This document shows positions 33,261 through 45,000 of a stretch of 64,000 nt of DNA, one piece after another. The translations under genes were made by a program, and so were the position numbers. Below the pieces are notes generated by a model, which saw only the letters and a list, made by a program, of their open reading frames with translations, searched no databases and was not told where the DNA came from. The stretch lies in contig JAEOAD010000029.1 of the NCBI GenBank assembly GCA_036365145.1, positions 25,413,001 through 25,477,000 of the forward strand. The letters are read 5' to 3'. The stretch's first letter is position 1, and the number at the start of each line of letters is the position of its first letter. The DNA is from Orientallactaga sibirica (Eukaryota > Chordata > Mammalia > Rodentia > Dipodidae).

Positions 33261-33545
33261 AAGACCCAACTTGAGAGCTGCTGGTGTGAGAGTTCTAATC
33301 CCATGGAGCTTTCAATTCTGAATCAACATTAGTTTACAGAGAATAAAATAGCCTTACAACTCCCTTGTTTTATAATCTAAAATCAAAATATCCCCAATTC
33401 TAAAACTTTCTGAGTACCATTTAGGCACACTTCAGTTTTCGGAATTTCAGAGTATGTATAACTGATAAAAATTCATGCTAGTCTAAAATCCGTCTTTTGA
33501 AATACTTTTGTTTATGGACATTTTAGATAAGAGGTGCTCAGTCTA

Positions 33546-33764
33546 GGGCTGGGGAGATGGCTCAGTGGTTAATGTGGTTGGCAGCAAAGATTAACAATCC
33601 AGGTTCAATTCCCCAGTATCCATGTAAACCCAGACACCCAAACTGGTGCATGTGTATAGAGTTTTATTTGCAGAAGCTGGAGGCCCTGGTATGCCTGCTC
33701 TATCTCTCTTCTATCTCTCTCTGCTTACAAATAAATAAATCAACATTTAAAACCAAGAAATAGC
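33546..33764 (+). mobile_element. DIP-like SINE, short form
   Basis: 'gggctggggagatggctcag', 'ggttcaattccccagtatcc', CT-rich run and 'aaataaataaatc' tail. Confidence 0.9.
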
Positions 33765-34011
33765 CTGTACTTTCTTCTTTTTTACTTAAGCATATTTTGC
33801 TATTGAGATTACCTCAGAGATTATGGTTTTTTTTAGTATTTCTAATTGGTCCTTTTAAAGTTACCTCCTCATGATCCATATAAGTGCAGGTTTAGGTTAT
33901 ATTATTTATTTTCCTGGTATATGAGAATTAGTCACTTCTGTGATCTTATTTAAGACATATTATTTTAAGTCATTGTTTAGAGACGTCAATATTATTTACA
34001 TTACCATTGGT

Positions 34012-34372
34012 GGTGCTGGGAAGACAGCATAGTGGATATAGCTGCCAGGCTGGAGTACCTACTCAATTTCCAGACGTCATATAAAAAGTCAAAGCCTATG
34101 TATTTGGGAACCACTGTAATCCCAGCACACTGAAGCTGTTACTTGCCATGAGATGGGAAGCAGAAACAAGAGAATTTCCCAGAACCTTGTGGAGAGCTCA
34201 GCAACCATAGCGAGAATCCAGAGTGAGAAGGCCTGCCTCAGATGTGGTGGAACTGCAGAACACTGACCTGAAAGGTCCCCTGACCTCCACATCCACACCT
34301 TGACACATGTATGCCAACACCCACACCAGAATATGCGCCACACAAATATATATAATGATAATAATAAAATAA
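34012..34372 (+). mobile_element. B4 SINE
   Basis: 'ggtggtgctgggaagacagc' head, 'ccactgtaatcccagcacac', 'ccctgacctccacatccaca' and an 'ataataataaaataa' tail. Diverged. Confidence 0.7.
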
Positions 34373-34800
34373 TGCTGTAACTGTTTTAGTTAATCAGCCA
34401 TCCTTCATGACATTAGTTTATTCTCCTGCTTTGGAGTTTGGGTTGAGAGTTGAGTGGGGAGAGTGAATATACTACAGGAACACTCCCTTGCATTAATGAA
34501 GTTCTAGTAACGTGCTGAGTTGGTTGGATTTAATTCCTGTAGCATATATACCACCTTTAATAAAAGAAAATGCCCAAGCCCAGTTTCCTTGCTCCTTTCT
34601 CTAGAGGGTATTTTGTAAATTACAGCCTTTGTACTCTACAGTTCCCCAGTGGCCTGCTGTTGTGATCACACTTCCCCACAGTGTATAATGGCTCCCAGAA
34701 GGCAGCTTAAACATTAGGAAAGTACAATGAGTGAACTATGAGGAATGAAAAGGCCCCTGGATCCTTTGCTTACTTTTTAAAATTTTCTTCTTTCCTCTAC
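34373..34800. other. No gene; unclassified DNA
   Basis: No repeat family recognised. Confidence 0.5.
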
Positions 34801-34805
34801 CATTT

Positions 34806-34858
<53 letters not shown>

Positions 34859-34875
34859 TTTCTTTCTTTCTTTCT

Positions 34876-34931
<56 letters not shown>

Positions 34932-34938
34932 TCCTTCC
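34801..34938 (+). repeat. (TTTC)n microsatellite
   Basis: About 135 bp of TTTC units with two phase breaks (cttctttc near 34856 and 34875). Open frames across it on both strands are artefacts of the repeat. Confidence 0.97.
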
Positions 34939-35141
34939 TTTTCTGATATGTGTGGTTGGAGTATAGCAGCTAGGAGAGGGAGGGGATATAAGGTTCTTCT
35001 TTTCAGCACAATAAAATTTAGAGTTCAGAAAAATTGATAGAGCTAAGGAAACTTTAAGAGAAAAGCAAAAGCTCCTGTCAGGATGGGAGGGGCCCAGAGT
35101 TGGGAATCCAGAGTGCACTCAGGCTTATTTATTTTTCTTCC

Positions 35142-35248
35142 AAAAATATGGAACACTTTATGTATTTGCATGTCATCCTTTTGCAGGGGCCATGCTAATC
35201 TTCTCTGTATCATACCAATTTTAGCATATGTACTGCTGAAGTGAGCAC
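35142..35248 (-). pseudogene. U6 snRNA retropseudogene
   Basis: The minus strand matches U6 snRNA over all 107 nt, from 'gtgctcacttcagcagtaca' through 'gatacagagaagattagcat' to 'ccatattttt', with about 13 substitutions from the conserved sequence and no indels. An A-rich tail (35121-35141 read in reverse) and 'aagcct' on both flanks, in A-rich context, suggest L1-driven retroposition. No upstream PSE or TATA pattern typical of an active U6 gene is visible. U6 is the catalytic snRNA of the spliceosome. This copy has substitutions in conserved positions and no snRNA promoter, so it is almost certainly inactive. Confidence 0.92.
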
Positions 35249-35754
35249 AGGCTTTTTTTTTTTAATCAAGCATCTAAGGTTCTCTCCTCCCCTTTATTAA
35301 CATCCTTTCTTTGTTACATCAGTTGGCCCACAGCCCTGATTGTTTCTCTCATCCCCAGCCGTAAGTGTATTGATGTGTCTCCTAGTAGAATGTCAGAAGA
35401 GGACATGGCCATGAGCTCATGCTTATGTCTGTGTTGCTTAACTCCATGGCCTAATACTGGTCTTTGTATTGTCCCTGACTCTCTGTCCTCAGAAGACTTG
35501 TATAGGTGTTAAAAGCAGCAGCAGCCACAGAACCCCAGCTTCACAACACTTAAACAGACCTAGAAGCAGACTAAGTAAGCCAAACAACTTCTTTAACCAA
35601 CACACTTTGTACCTGATTCGCAGATATTCCTCTGGTACTGTCTTTGGATAAACTGAAGCCACCTTTGAGATGTCGTTATCGTTTCATTCTTTAAAAACAT
35701 GAATCTCACTTAGCAAACAGTGAGATAGATCATTTATATATTATATCTGAAGGA
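35249..35754. other. No gene; unclassified DNA
   Basis: Moderately mixed composition. No repeat or coding family recognised. Confidence 0.5.
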
Positions 35755-36095
35755 GTTTTGTATTAGTTCATTTTATCTCTGGTAGCTGAACAAAAGCAAC
35801 CTAAAGGAAATTGTTTATTTTGGCTCATAGGTTCAGGTACAATTTATCATGGTGGGGAAGTCATGGGAGTAAGAGCTTGAAGCAGCTTGCCACACAGTAG
35901 CCATACTCAGAGAGTAGAAAGAGATGAATGCTTATGCTCAGCTTGCTTTTTCCAATATATCCCATTCAGGAACCAAACTGCTGAAATGCTACCACCCATG
36001 GTTAGTGTGGGTCTCCCCACCTCAATTAATATAATCTGGAAACACCTTCATAAGCATGCATACATATCTGTTTCCTAGGTGATTCCAAAATCTGT
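35755..36095 (-). repeat. Ancient interspersed repeat, family uncertain (LTR-like)
   Basis: Plus strand 'attagttcattttatctctg', 'gtttattttggctcataggt', 'atcatggtggggaagtcatg', 'cccacctcaattaatataat', 'tttcctaggtgattccaaaa'. I recognise this as a widespread mammalian repeat. Read on the minus strand it has 'ccaaaataaac' (AATAAA). MaLR LTR or DNA-transposon origin is undecided. A weaker relative lies at 60900-61135. Confidence 0.6.
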
Positions 36096-36479
36096 TAAGT
36101 ATTACAAATAAATATTAAATATTGCATATTTACTCTGGTAATCATACCCATGCCAGGAAACTAAAGGTTAGATATGCTAAATATATGCACAGCTATGAGA
36201 TTTCAAGAAAGACTTTGGGAATCCACTAATTTATTAACACACTTGTCATATAAGTTTGGCAATATTTATGTCAATGCCATGCAAAAGTTATGCAACTTGG
36301 AGTAGTTGTCTGGACATGAAGCAATGTCCATATAGGTAAGATGGGTAGGAAATGTCAAAATAGGTAAGAACCAGGCTTCAATTGGATAACTGGTTCCACC
36401 AAACTGTATATCACACAACATTATTATGGTCCACTGTTTCTCTTTACCCATATCTAGCCTCCTGTGGCACAAGATCTTC

Positions 36480-36498
36480 TTATTTTTATTTTTATTCA

Positions 36499-36533
<35 letters not shown>

Positions 36534-36753
36534 AGATAGTGAGAGTAAGAGTGTGGGGGTGGGGAGAACTCATGCACCAGGACCTCAGCCACTTCAATGG
36601 AACTCCAGATGCTTGAGCCATCTGGTGTGCATGAGCAATGTGCTTTTATCACCTTCTTGCCTCTGGCTTGCGTGAGGTCTGGAGAGAGAGCAACATGGGT
36701 TCTTAGGCTTCCCAGGCAATTCCTCTTAACCACTAAGCCATCTCTCCAGCCCC
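36480..36753 (-). mobile_element. DIP-like SINE, short form
   Basis: (TTA)n at 36504-36531 has replaced the A-tail. Right end 'ccactaagccatctctccag'. Imperfect TSD agatc(t/c)tctt near 36471 and 36754. Confidence 0.85.
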
Positions 36754-36764
36754 AGATCCTCTTT

Positions 36765-37540
36765 TCTATTTGACAATTTCAATACATGTATGTACTGTAA
36801 TATAATCATATCCCCTCCAATTATTCTCTTTTTCCCCTCCTTCACTGCCATTCCACAGAATCCCACTTCTTTCCAAATATTCTCTCTTCGGTTTTGATGT
36901 GTCATTTGTTTTTGGCCCCCTCCATCATCTGTGTTAAAATGTTGATGCACTCACTACTATGAAGGTCTTGTAGAGGTAACAATATCCACTGTGAGGTCAT
37001 GAATGTACCAGTCACTTAATGTCACATTACAGTGTCCCAAAGCACTCCTCTCCATCCTGACTCTTACATTCTTCCTGCTCCTTCTTGTATTTGTTATCTG
37101 AGCCTTAAAGGTGTGATATTTCCATAGCCATCTCCAAAAATAAACTTCTCTGACCAGAAGTAAGAGCGACACTAATTAATCTTTTTAACATTTTATTAAA
37201 TTTTTTTAATTTTGTAATTTTTATTTATTTATTAGAGACAGAGAAAGAGAGAGAGAGAGTGAGAATGGGTGTGCCAGGGCTTCTAGCCACTGCAAACAAA
37301 CTCCAGACACATGCACCACCATGTGCATCTGGCTTACATGGGACCTGGAGAACCAAACTGCTGTCCTTAGGCTTTGCAGGCATGCACCTTAACAGCTAAG
37401 TCATCTCTCCAGCCCAACAGTAATAATCATTCTGCTGTTTCCTTAGCAATGTTCCCTGAGCCGTGATGGATGTGATAGAGATGTCTCATCCAGCTCTAAG
37501 CACTCAACTGTACCAGTTTCTCTTTGATAGGTCTGACTTG
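36765..37540 (-). mobile_element. L1 3' UTR split by a SINE
   Basis: 'tatcccctccaattattctc', 'caatatccactgtgaggtca' (36765-37175) and 'caatgttccctgagccgtga', 'gtgatagagatgtctcatcc' (37416-37540) are the antisense of consecutive L1 3' UTR parts, interrupted by the SINE at 37190-37415. Confidence 0.78.
37190..37415 (-). mobile_element. DIP-like SINE, short form
   Basis: Left A/T tail, 'gagaatgggtgtgccagggc', 'ccactgcaaacaaactccag', right end 'taagtcatctctccagccc'. Lies within the L1 3' UTR. Confidence 0.92.
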
Positions 37541-37745
37541 AGAGCTGGAAAGATAGATCAATCTATAAAACCTTGTCTAAATTCAAACCCCAGAACTCAT
37601 GTAAAAGAGTTGGGTTTGGATTAAATGTTCGTGTTTGTAATCTCAGTGCTGGAGGAGCAAAGTTATCAATACCTGGAGTTTACTAGCCAGCCAATCTATC
37701 CTACTTGAAAAACTCCAGGCCAATAAGAGACTGTGTCTCAAAAAA
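37541..37745 (+). mobile_element. B4 SINE
   Basis: 'gagagctggaaagatagatc' head, 'tgtttgtaatctcagtgctg', 'gccagccaatctatcctact', 'gactgtgtctcaaaaaa'. It abuts the L1 3' UTR. Confidence 0.7.
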
Positions 37746-38363
37746 TATATGGATGAGGTTTTTTATGATATCTGAGTTGTCTTTATATACATATAAAGTT
37801 GTCTTTATACATACACATATAATTTATACACATGTACACATACACCATCATACACAGACATGGCAAAAGAGTTGCCTTAATTAAGTTATTCCTCCACCAG
37901 GATTATCTCACATTCCATAAATTAAATTTGAATTACTAAAGGTTCTATCTATAATTTCAAAATTCCTTTACCTATATGCTTAGCTTAATATAATCACCAA
38001 AGTGATAGCCTATTACTTTGGCTGTAACCTATTGACAGAAAGTTTTAAGTTCTACCTATGCACAAGTAGCCTAGATAAGGGGTCATTGGAGACCTTTAAA
38101 AATCTTGCTTAATACAAACATATTTCCAAGAGAAAACTAGTGTAGTCAAATCCATTTTCAAAATGTAATCTCAAAACCTTTCCCTAAAAAGTTCTTGTTC
38201 AAACACAATACATCCTTGTTCTTATTCTCATAAGGTCTCACCAGTCCTGTGTGCTAGTGAATTGTAAAATGCTGTTAGTTTTATAGGCCAATTGGGACTC
38301 TAGTATAGTTTAATTTTCGTTTTTTTTTTAAATTATATATGAAATTGAATAGCCTTCTATATG
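37746..38363. other. No gene; AT-rich
   Basis: Nothing recognised. CA/TA-rich 'acatacacatataatttata' near 37808. Confidence 0.5.
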
Positions 38364-38379
38364 CATAAGTACTATTTTT

Positions 38380-38394
38380 TTGGGAGAGAGACAC

Positions 38395-38436
<42 letters not shown>

Positions 38437-38649
38437 ACAGATAGAGATGGGTGCACCAGCAGCCTCACAGCTGCTGCAAACAAAATCCAGATGTGTGTGC
38501 CCCCTTGTGGCCAAGTGCGCATTGCGCCCTTGCATCACTTTGCATCTGGCTAAACGTGGGACCTGGATTTTGGAACCGCTGGAGATTGGAATCAGTGTTC
38601 TTAGGCTTAGGAGGCAGGCACCTTAACCGCTAAGCCATCTCTCCAGCCC
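38380..38649 (-). mobile_element. DIP-like SINE, long form, with head duplication
   Basis: TSD cataagtactattttt at 38364-38379 and 38651-38666 (16 bp). (GA)n, 'ccccttgtggccaagtgcgc', duplicated 'ggaaccgctggagattggaa' block and right end 'taagccatctctccagccc'. Confidence 0.95.
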
Positions 38650-38860
38650 ACATAAGTACTATTTTTACCAGTACTCCTATTCTCACTTTCTTCCATTGAG
38701 ATGCTAGTTTTCATTTTATTGGTTTGAGAAAACTAGTTACATTAGACCTTGCCTAATAGGAGTTGCAAACATTTCTTACAAGATAACCATTTTTTCTTTG
38801 GGCAGGCATTTTTACTTTAAACTATGAAGAGTTCTTATTTTTATCATTATATTCATTTTT

Positions 38861-39100
38861 AAAATTTATTTATTTGCTTATGAGAAAGAGAGAAAGGGAG
38901 GCAGATAGAGAGAATGGGTTGCCAGTGCTCTTAGCCACTGCAAACAAATTCCAGGCACATGTGCCTCCTTGTTCATATTGTTTATGTGGGTACTGGGGAA
39001 TTGAACCTGGGTTCTTAGGTTTTACAGGACTGCGGAATTGAACTTGCGTCCTTAGGCTATGAAGGCAAAAGCCTTAACCATTCAGCCATCTCTCCAGCCC
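38861..39100 (-). mobile_element. DIP-like SINE, short form, first of a same-site pair
   Basis: Right end 'cagccatctctccagccc'. It has an internal ~40-bp duplication ('gaattgaac(c/t)tg(g/c)gt' at about 39000 and 39036). Flanked by atattca(t/c) at 38849 and 39101. Confidence 0.88.
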
Positions 39101-39111
39101 ATATTCACATT

Positions 39112-39313
39112 TTTTTAAAATTTTATGATTTATTTATTTGTTTGAGAGAGAGGCACATAGACAATGGGCACTCCAGGGCTGTCAGCCACAGCAAATGAAC
39201 TCCAAACACACATACCACCTTGTGCATCTGATTTACATGGGTCCTGGGGAGCTAAAATTGGGTTCTTTGGCTTTGCAGGCAAGTGCTTTAACCACTAAGC
39301 CATTTTCCAGCCC
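39112..39313 (-). mobile_element. DIP-like SINE, short form, second of a same-site pair
   Basis: 'gtttgagagagaggcacata', 'ctttgcaggcaagtgcttta', right end 'aagccattttccagccc', followed by a third copy of the target, atattcat, at 39315. Confidence 0.88.
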
Positions 39314-39328
39314 TATATTCATGTTTTT

Positions 39329-40457
39329 AAAGTACTTTTGAATTTATGTAAGAGTTGACTGTGAAAAAAGTAATTTTCAACATCCTTCTGTAATAATATG
39401 AAGTTATATGGTTACATTTATATATTGCATGTGCTGAGAAATTCCTGGGTATTATTATTACATTGATCTGCAATTTTCAATATGTTTTGCAAGGCATTTA
39501 TTGAATACATTGTCTTTGATTTGAAATAACTTCTTGTTGAATTTTCTGAAATTAGCTGCATAATTTTCTTAAAATGAGACCTTAGTAATAGTCCACTGGC
39601 AAGATGGGTCCTTTTCTCTCTCCTGTGGCTGGGAAGACCTCAGTTAACTGTGCTGTTTTATAGAATAAGATGGAAGCATTGTTCTCACCTTACACAGGTG
39701 GATAAGGAAAGACAATGTGATTTCCATATGGCTTCCTTTCTCAGGAAATGTGCTTTGGAGTGTTGAACCACCTGGAAAGTTCAGAGTCTCCAAAACACCT
39801 CTTGTGGGGAAATTTTGGTGAGTGGAAGGCAGGGAAAGACAGAAGAAAAGAGGAGATAAAGCAGCAGATATACTTGTGTGAATGAAGAAGCCTCTGCTGT
39901 GAATCCAAGTCTAGAGTCAGAATGACTGAGCAATGATACTTCCAAGTTCCAACTCACAGAAACCAGGAGTGATACTAAATTGTTGTGAATTTAAAACACC
40001 AAATTTGGGGTATTTTTTTCTAGTAATAGTAGCAGAATTATCCCTCTGTCTTTTACTACATTTACATCAGAATTGAATTTAGGAATTTATTCAATACTCT
40101 TTTATGATCTACTATGTCAGTTCATGCAGTTTTAATTAATGGAGGTTTAAAATACTAAATATTTTAAGGGTGGCATTATTCCCTGCAGCTTTATTTATTT
40201 TTGACCATTTTTGGATTTCTTCTAGAAATGCGAAGTTTATATTTTCTAGTGTAAAAGATGTTGATATTGTAACTAAACAGGATTAAAAGGGTAATCGCAA
40301 TGAATACTCTAAGAGATATTACTTCTCTTATACATGGACTTTTTCATGTTTAACAACATATTTTCATTTTGTCAGTATTTATTCAATATATATTATTAGT
40401 ATTTGAAATTTTCTTCATAAATAAGTTGAAAATTTTGTTGAGTTTAATTTTGTCACT
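39329..40457. other. No gene; unclassified DNA
   Basis: AT-rich. No repeat family or coding frame recognised. Confidence 0.5.
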
Positions 40458-40803
40458 GCACTATGGTTTGAATGCATTTGTTCTAGAATTCAAGTGTTTA
40501 TAATAGCAATTACTCCAAGGTGGGACCTGTAACAAGTAATCAGGCCATGAAGGGGCCTTTCTAGTTACAGAATTAAAACCCTTATGAAAGAGGCTTCTAG
40601 CTAGGGAAAGAGATGTCTTGTTAACTTCTCTTGCTGTTCTTCTCTCTGCCAGGTGGAGATTCATCTGGAGGCCCTGACCAGACACCAAACACTGGTTCTT
40701 TATCCTTGGAAGTTCTGGCCTTTAGAATTGTGAACATGCATTTCTATTGCTTATGCTGTATTCAAGGTCAGGTATTCTGTTATAATAGCACAAAATTAAG
40801 TGA
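40458..40803 (+). mobile_element. Old MST/MLT1-like MaLR LTR
   Basis: 'ctatggtttgaatgcatttg', 'ggtgggacctgtaacaagta', 'aaacccttatgaaagaggct', 'ccctgaccagacaccaaaca', 'ttctgttataatagcacaaa' follow the order of ancient MaLR LTRs shared across placental mammals. Confidence 0.82.
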
Positions 40804-40927
40804 AAAGTTAGTTGTTTTTCTTGTAGTTTTAAAAAATGGAGTGTTTCTTCCATTTCAGTTAAGGATATTTACATATGCTACTGAATCCTACACAGTATTT
40901 TCACAATTAATATGAAATCCTGTTGAC

Positions 40928-40995
40928 TTTTTTTTTTTTTTTCGGTTTTTCAAGGTAGGGTCTCACTCTAGTCCAGGCTGACCTGGAATTTTGAA
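40928..40995 (-). mobile_element. B1 SINE, 5'-truncated
   Basis: T-run then 'caaggtagggtctcactcta' and 'gtccaggctgacctggaatt', the antisense B1 3' part only. Confidence 0.88.
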
Positions 40996-42526
40996 ATGTT
41001 TTTAGAACAGTATTTTTATTTGCTACCAGTACTATATAAATTTTCAAATTTTTATTTTCCTAATCATTCTGGATAAGAACATCAAAGATCAATAATGGCA
41101 GTAAGTGGTATCTTTTGGGTATTGACTCTAACAGACATATTTTTAAGGCTTACATATTAAATGTGATGTCTTTGGAGCAAAATAAATCATTTAAGTGTTG
41201 CTAAAGTAGCTATGTGGTCTGGGACATTAAATGTATTTTAAATGTGATTGACTATTTTGTTTTAATGTCCCATCTTAAAAAGGTGGTGTCACTATATCTC
41301 TGAAATTCTTCACAATGAATAGTAAGGACCATCAGCCCATGGACTAAATCTAACTTAGGGACCATCTTTGACAGCTCAATGAAGCAAGACAATGGATTTT
41401 TTAAATATAATTGTATTATGAATGATTTCCTACTTAAATATCACTATATGTGAAAAATAAATTCTTATCTCTGTTAAATGCACACATCTTCAAGGAGCAC
41501 TTTTGAGAGATGTTCCAAAGTTTGCAGTCAGCCAGTGCATTTCAAATGCTACAACATGATATTTGAATGCTATGCACAAAGATAGAGGAAATAGTGTCTC
41601 TTTCCCTCCTTTTCTAGGACTTCATATGCATTACTTGAGAAGCACTGTATTTCTTTAAAGTACTACTGAGTGGCATATTGAGAATATTTAAAATTCATGA
41701 CTACTCTATTTACATCAAATGCAGGAATAGTGTGTTTTATAGTTCAAGACATTTTCTGTGCAATGTTTCAGGGGAAAAGATTACTTATGAAAGACAGGAT
41801 TGCATATCCTAGTATTACTTTGGGAAATTATCTTTTTTTAACCTAGATTTCAGCAATTTATAAAATGAAATGACAGAGATAAAAGAAAATTTTAGATTCA
41901 CATAGCTACATGTGGTTAATTAGGAATTTGTCCCAGGGTGAGGGACCATGAGGAACAAACTGGTATTCAGCCAAGACCATTCAAATATGACACATTCAAA
42001 TACTTCCAGATTTTATTACATTATTAATGGAATTAATACTTTCCAGTTCCTTTAGGAATAGGTAAAGATTAATCATGAAAACTCACATCCATTAATGAAG
42101 TCTAAAATGTTCCTTGCTCTTACATATTATTTTCACCTACTTAATCAGTAGTCAGTGAACATCAACACTTCAATAACTGCATTTTCACCTGCATAATGGA
42201 GCTCATTATTTCACTTTTCTTTTTGCGCTAAACACAATGGTATTATTTTTTTCACAAAGAACATTCATCTCCATACTTACATTGAATAATTTGATAATGT
42301 TCAATGAATATCTAACATATATATAGCAGAAACAGTGATTACTGGAAAAGAAAAGAAATCCCTACTTTCTCATTCAATATTTGTAGGATATCTGAAGAAA
42401 TAAGTGGAAGTTTGACTGTTACTACAGTTGTCTAGTAGAAGTCAAAAATCATTGTCTTGTTTCTTTGCAGTCATTTTGCCCATTTGTTTCTGGCATTCAA
42501 TATTACCAATGTGACCACTATGAAAA
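40996..42526. other. No gene; unique-looking AT-rich DNA
   Basis: A 1.5-kb stretch without recognised repeats. Candidate for conserved noncoding content, but nothing in the sequence shows it. Confidence 0.5.
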
Positions 42527-42535
42527 TTATATACC

Positions 42536-42582
<47 letters not shown>

Positions 42583-42662
42583 CCTATCTGCCTCTTTCTC
42601 ATTCTCTTTCTATCTGCCTCTTTCTCTCTCTTATAAATAAATAAAATATTTTTTTAAAAAAC
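42527..42662 (+). mobile_element. DIP-like SINE, 5'-truncated, with (TC)n
   Basis: 'tacccattctctctct...' pyrimidine tract (42537-42635) and 'ttataaataaataaaatatt' tail without the tRNA-like head. Confidence 0.75.
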
Positions 42663-43230
42663 AAGGAAAATCTGAGAACCTGTCACATGTAAGAATATAA
42701 GAGGAGGCTAGGGAAGCAAGATAACGAAATTCAATGTGGTACTGGAACCTTCCAACAGAAAAAGGACATTGGGTAAAAGTAAAAATATCTGAATAAATCA
42801 TGTGCGGGCAAAACATGTGCCCGTTTTTACCCAAAATGAATAAATTGACATCAAAATGTACCTGAGTTTTACAGCAATAAAATAATGAAAAAAATCACAA
42901 CTTTTCTTGAATAGAAAACTTGATTAGGAGAAAGTCTGCAGGAGGTAGAGAGAGGGCCCTGCCTCACTCATGGTATAGGCATACATGAGGGAATTAGAAA
43001 TCATGGCAGGAAACCCTGTATGTGATCTGCCAACCCATCTTCCATCCATAACAAAAGCTGAGGAAGGACAGAAAGCCTTGTTATTCTGAAGGTTATGAAA
43101 AGACTAATTCTGGGTATTATACAGGAAGCTTTGAGTCCAGGCCATTGGAGATGGTTTAGCATTTAGCTTGGGGCAGATCTCTCAGAAAGCCTTAATCCTC
43201 TAATCTGGGAACACAGCAATTGACAAAGAT
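42663..43230. other. No gene; unclassified DNA
   Basis: No family recognised. Confidence 0.5.
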
Positions 43231-43460
43231 TGGGACTGAGGCTGGCGATGCAGCTCAGTTAAATAAATGCTTGTCAAGCCATGCACTAATTCCCACTTTT
43301 AGTCTCAAGCATTAAATATGACAGTACACATCTGTAATCCCAGCATTTAGGTGTCAAGGATAAGATCTTCAAAGTCATCCTCAGCAACATACCTAGTTTG
43401 AGCACAGCCTGATATTCAGGAGACCCTATCTTAAAAAAAAGAGAGAGAGAGAAAGAGAGA
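43231..43460 (+). mobile_element. B4-type (ID + B1-like) SINE
   Basis: ID-like head 'aggctggcgatgcagctcag', B1-like 'catctgtaatcccagcattt' and 'gagaccctatctt', then an A/GA-rich tail. Confidence 0.72.
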
Positions 43461-43849
43461 AGGAAAGAAGGAATAAAGAGACAAAGGAAAAATAAGGAAA
43501 GAGAAAAGAAAACAAAGAGGAAAAAATCCATAGTAATCTAGAATACTGAATTGCCCCTGGCAAGCGTCTGAGCAATAGAAAAGAGCAGTCCATTGCTGAT
43601 GGTGAGAAAAGAGTTTGGCAAGAGGGCAACTGAGCTCAATGTGTCCACGGAAATAATGAAGGAGAGTGTGAAGCAGGCACAGTAGAAACCCTCTGACAAG
43701 CTTCATTCTCATTTTAAGCAGAATGCAGTGCAGAAGGATTTTGAAGTCTAGAGTACCACCAACGGTGACAATAGTGAAAACAAAACTGAAGATTAGCACA
43801 ACACCTGGCATGATTAACTTAATTCTGCTCCTGAATAAAAGCATAACAA
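43461..43849. other. GA-rich tail and unclassified DNA
   Basis: GA/GAAA-rich to about 43530, then unclassified. Minus-strand frames (43431-43883) read the GA tract and look non-coding at that end. Confidence 0.45.
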
Positions 43850-44540
43850 AAAAGTGTGTGCTTTTACTTTCTGCTGCTCTCATAGAAGATCACTGGTCTT
43901 CAATCAAAGCTGACAAGATGCACAGGGAAACAAGAGCAACAACATGAAAGAAAGAGACTCATCCCCCAAACCAGATGGAGATGTGCTCAGATGTGGGATC
44001 ATCTGCAGAGGAATTTCAAACTAGTTAATATGTTAAAGATTCTCTTGGACAAATTAGACATTATACATGAACAAATTCTAATTCTTCCCAAAAGACAGAA
44101 GTAGAAGAGAGAGCGAACAAATCAAAATAAATATTTGAAGATACAGTGGCTGAGGATTTCCAAGATTAATGAAATTGCCATCAACTGGGAAGGGAAGAAA
44201 CAACACAAATGTACTTGTTATAGTTCTGAGACAGAAAATTCCAAAAATCTAATAGCCAGAGGCTCAGAGTCTGGTCAGGGACCAGATTCCTTGATTCATA
44301 GACAGTGTCTTCCTCCTGTTTCCTTATATTGTGGTTAGAATAAGTTACACACTTCTGTTACACACCCAGGAATTGCATTCAAAATGGATATGGTTTCATC
44401 ATTTAAGCATCTCTCCCATAACCCACCTCTTAACACTATATGGGGAGGAAAGATGAAGGTATCTAGACCAGTTTGACCAGAGCATAACACAGGTCCTTGA
44501 CCCAAGAAAGTGAATAAATACCAAGCAGTATTTTTTATAA

Positions 44541-44575
<35 letters not shown>

Positions 44576-45000
44576 GGCCATAAATGTCAAATTAGTAAGT
44601 ATATAGGAAAATACCTCCAGACATACCCATTTCAAATTGTTAAAATTAACACAATACAAATTTAAGTAATCCATAAAATAAAACATATTGCAAACAGAGA
44701 TACTAAGGTCAGACGTTTCATCCAAAATTATATACAAGTTATATGTGATGGTGTAATGTCTTTACTTGCTCAAAGGAAAATCTTCCAACTCAGAATCTCC
44801 TGTTCAGTGGAAATCCCTCCTCAAAAACAAAAGAGCATGATTTTTTCAAACTAACACTGAGAGAATTTTTTGGCAATACATTTGTACTGTAAAAGATGTT
44901 AAAATAACTTGGAAAAAATGTAATATGTACACAAACAAGAGGAGGCATTGGTCTTATTGCTCCAAGAAATCCTCATATTATACTTAAAATTGTGTGATAG
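43850..45000 (+). mobile_element. Ancient L1M/HAL1-like fragment
   Basis: 'gatacagtggctgaggattt' (44140), 'ctcctgttcagtggaaatcc' and 'aaactaacactgagagaatt' (44796-44863) fall in the order of an ancient mammalian L1 interval. Decayed, with a (AAAT)n at 44538-44575 inside. Confidence 0.5.
44538..44575 (+). repeat. (AAAT)n microsatellite
   Basis: About nine AAAT units. Confidence 0.95.

Noticed and set aside
34738..35118. Frames of 99 and 113 codons on both strands
   Set aside because: They are runs of FLSF and KERKK from the (TTTC)n microsatellite.
43431..43883. 150-codon minus frame with hydrophobic segments
   Set aside because: One end is the antisense of a GA-rich SINE tail and the rest overlaps L1-like debris; hydrophobicity comes from T-rich DNA.
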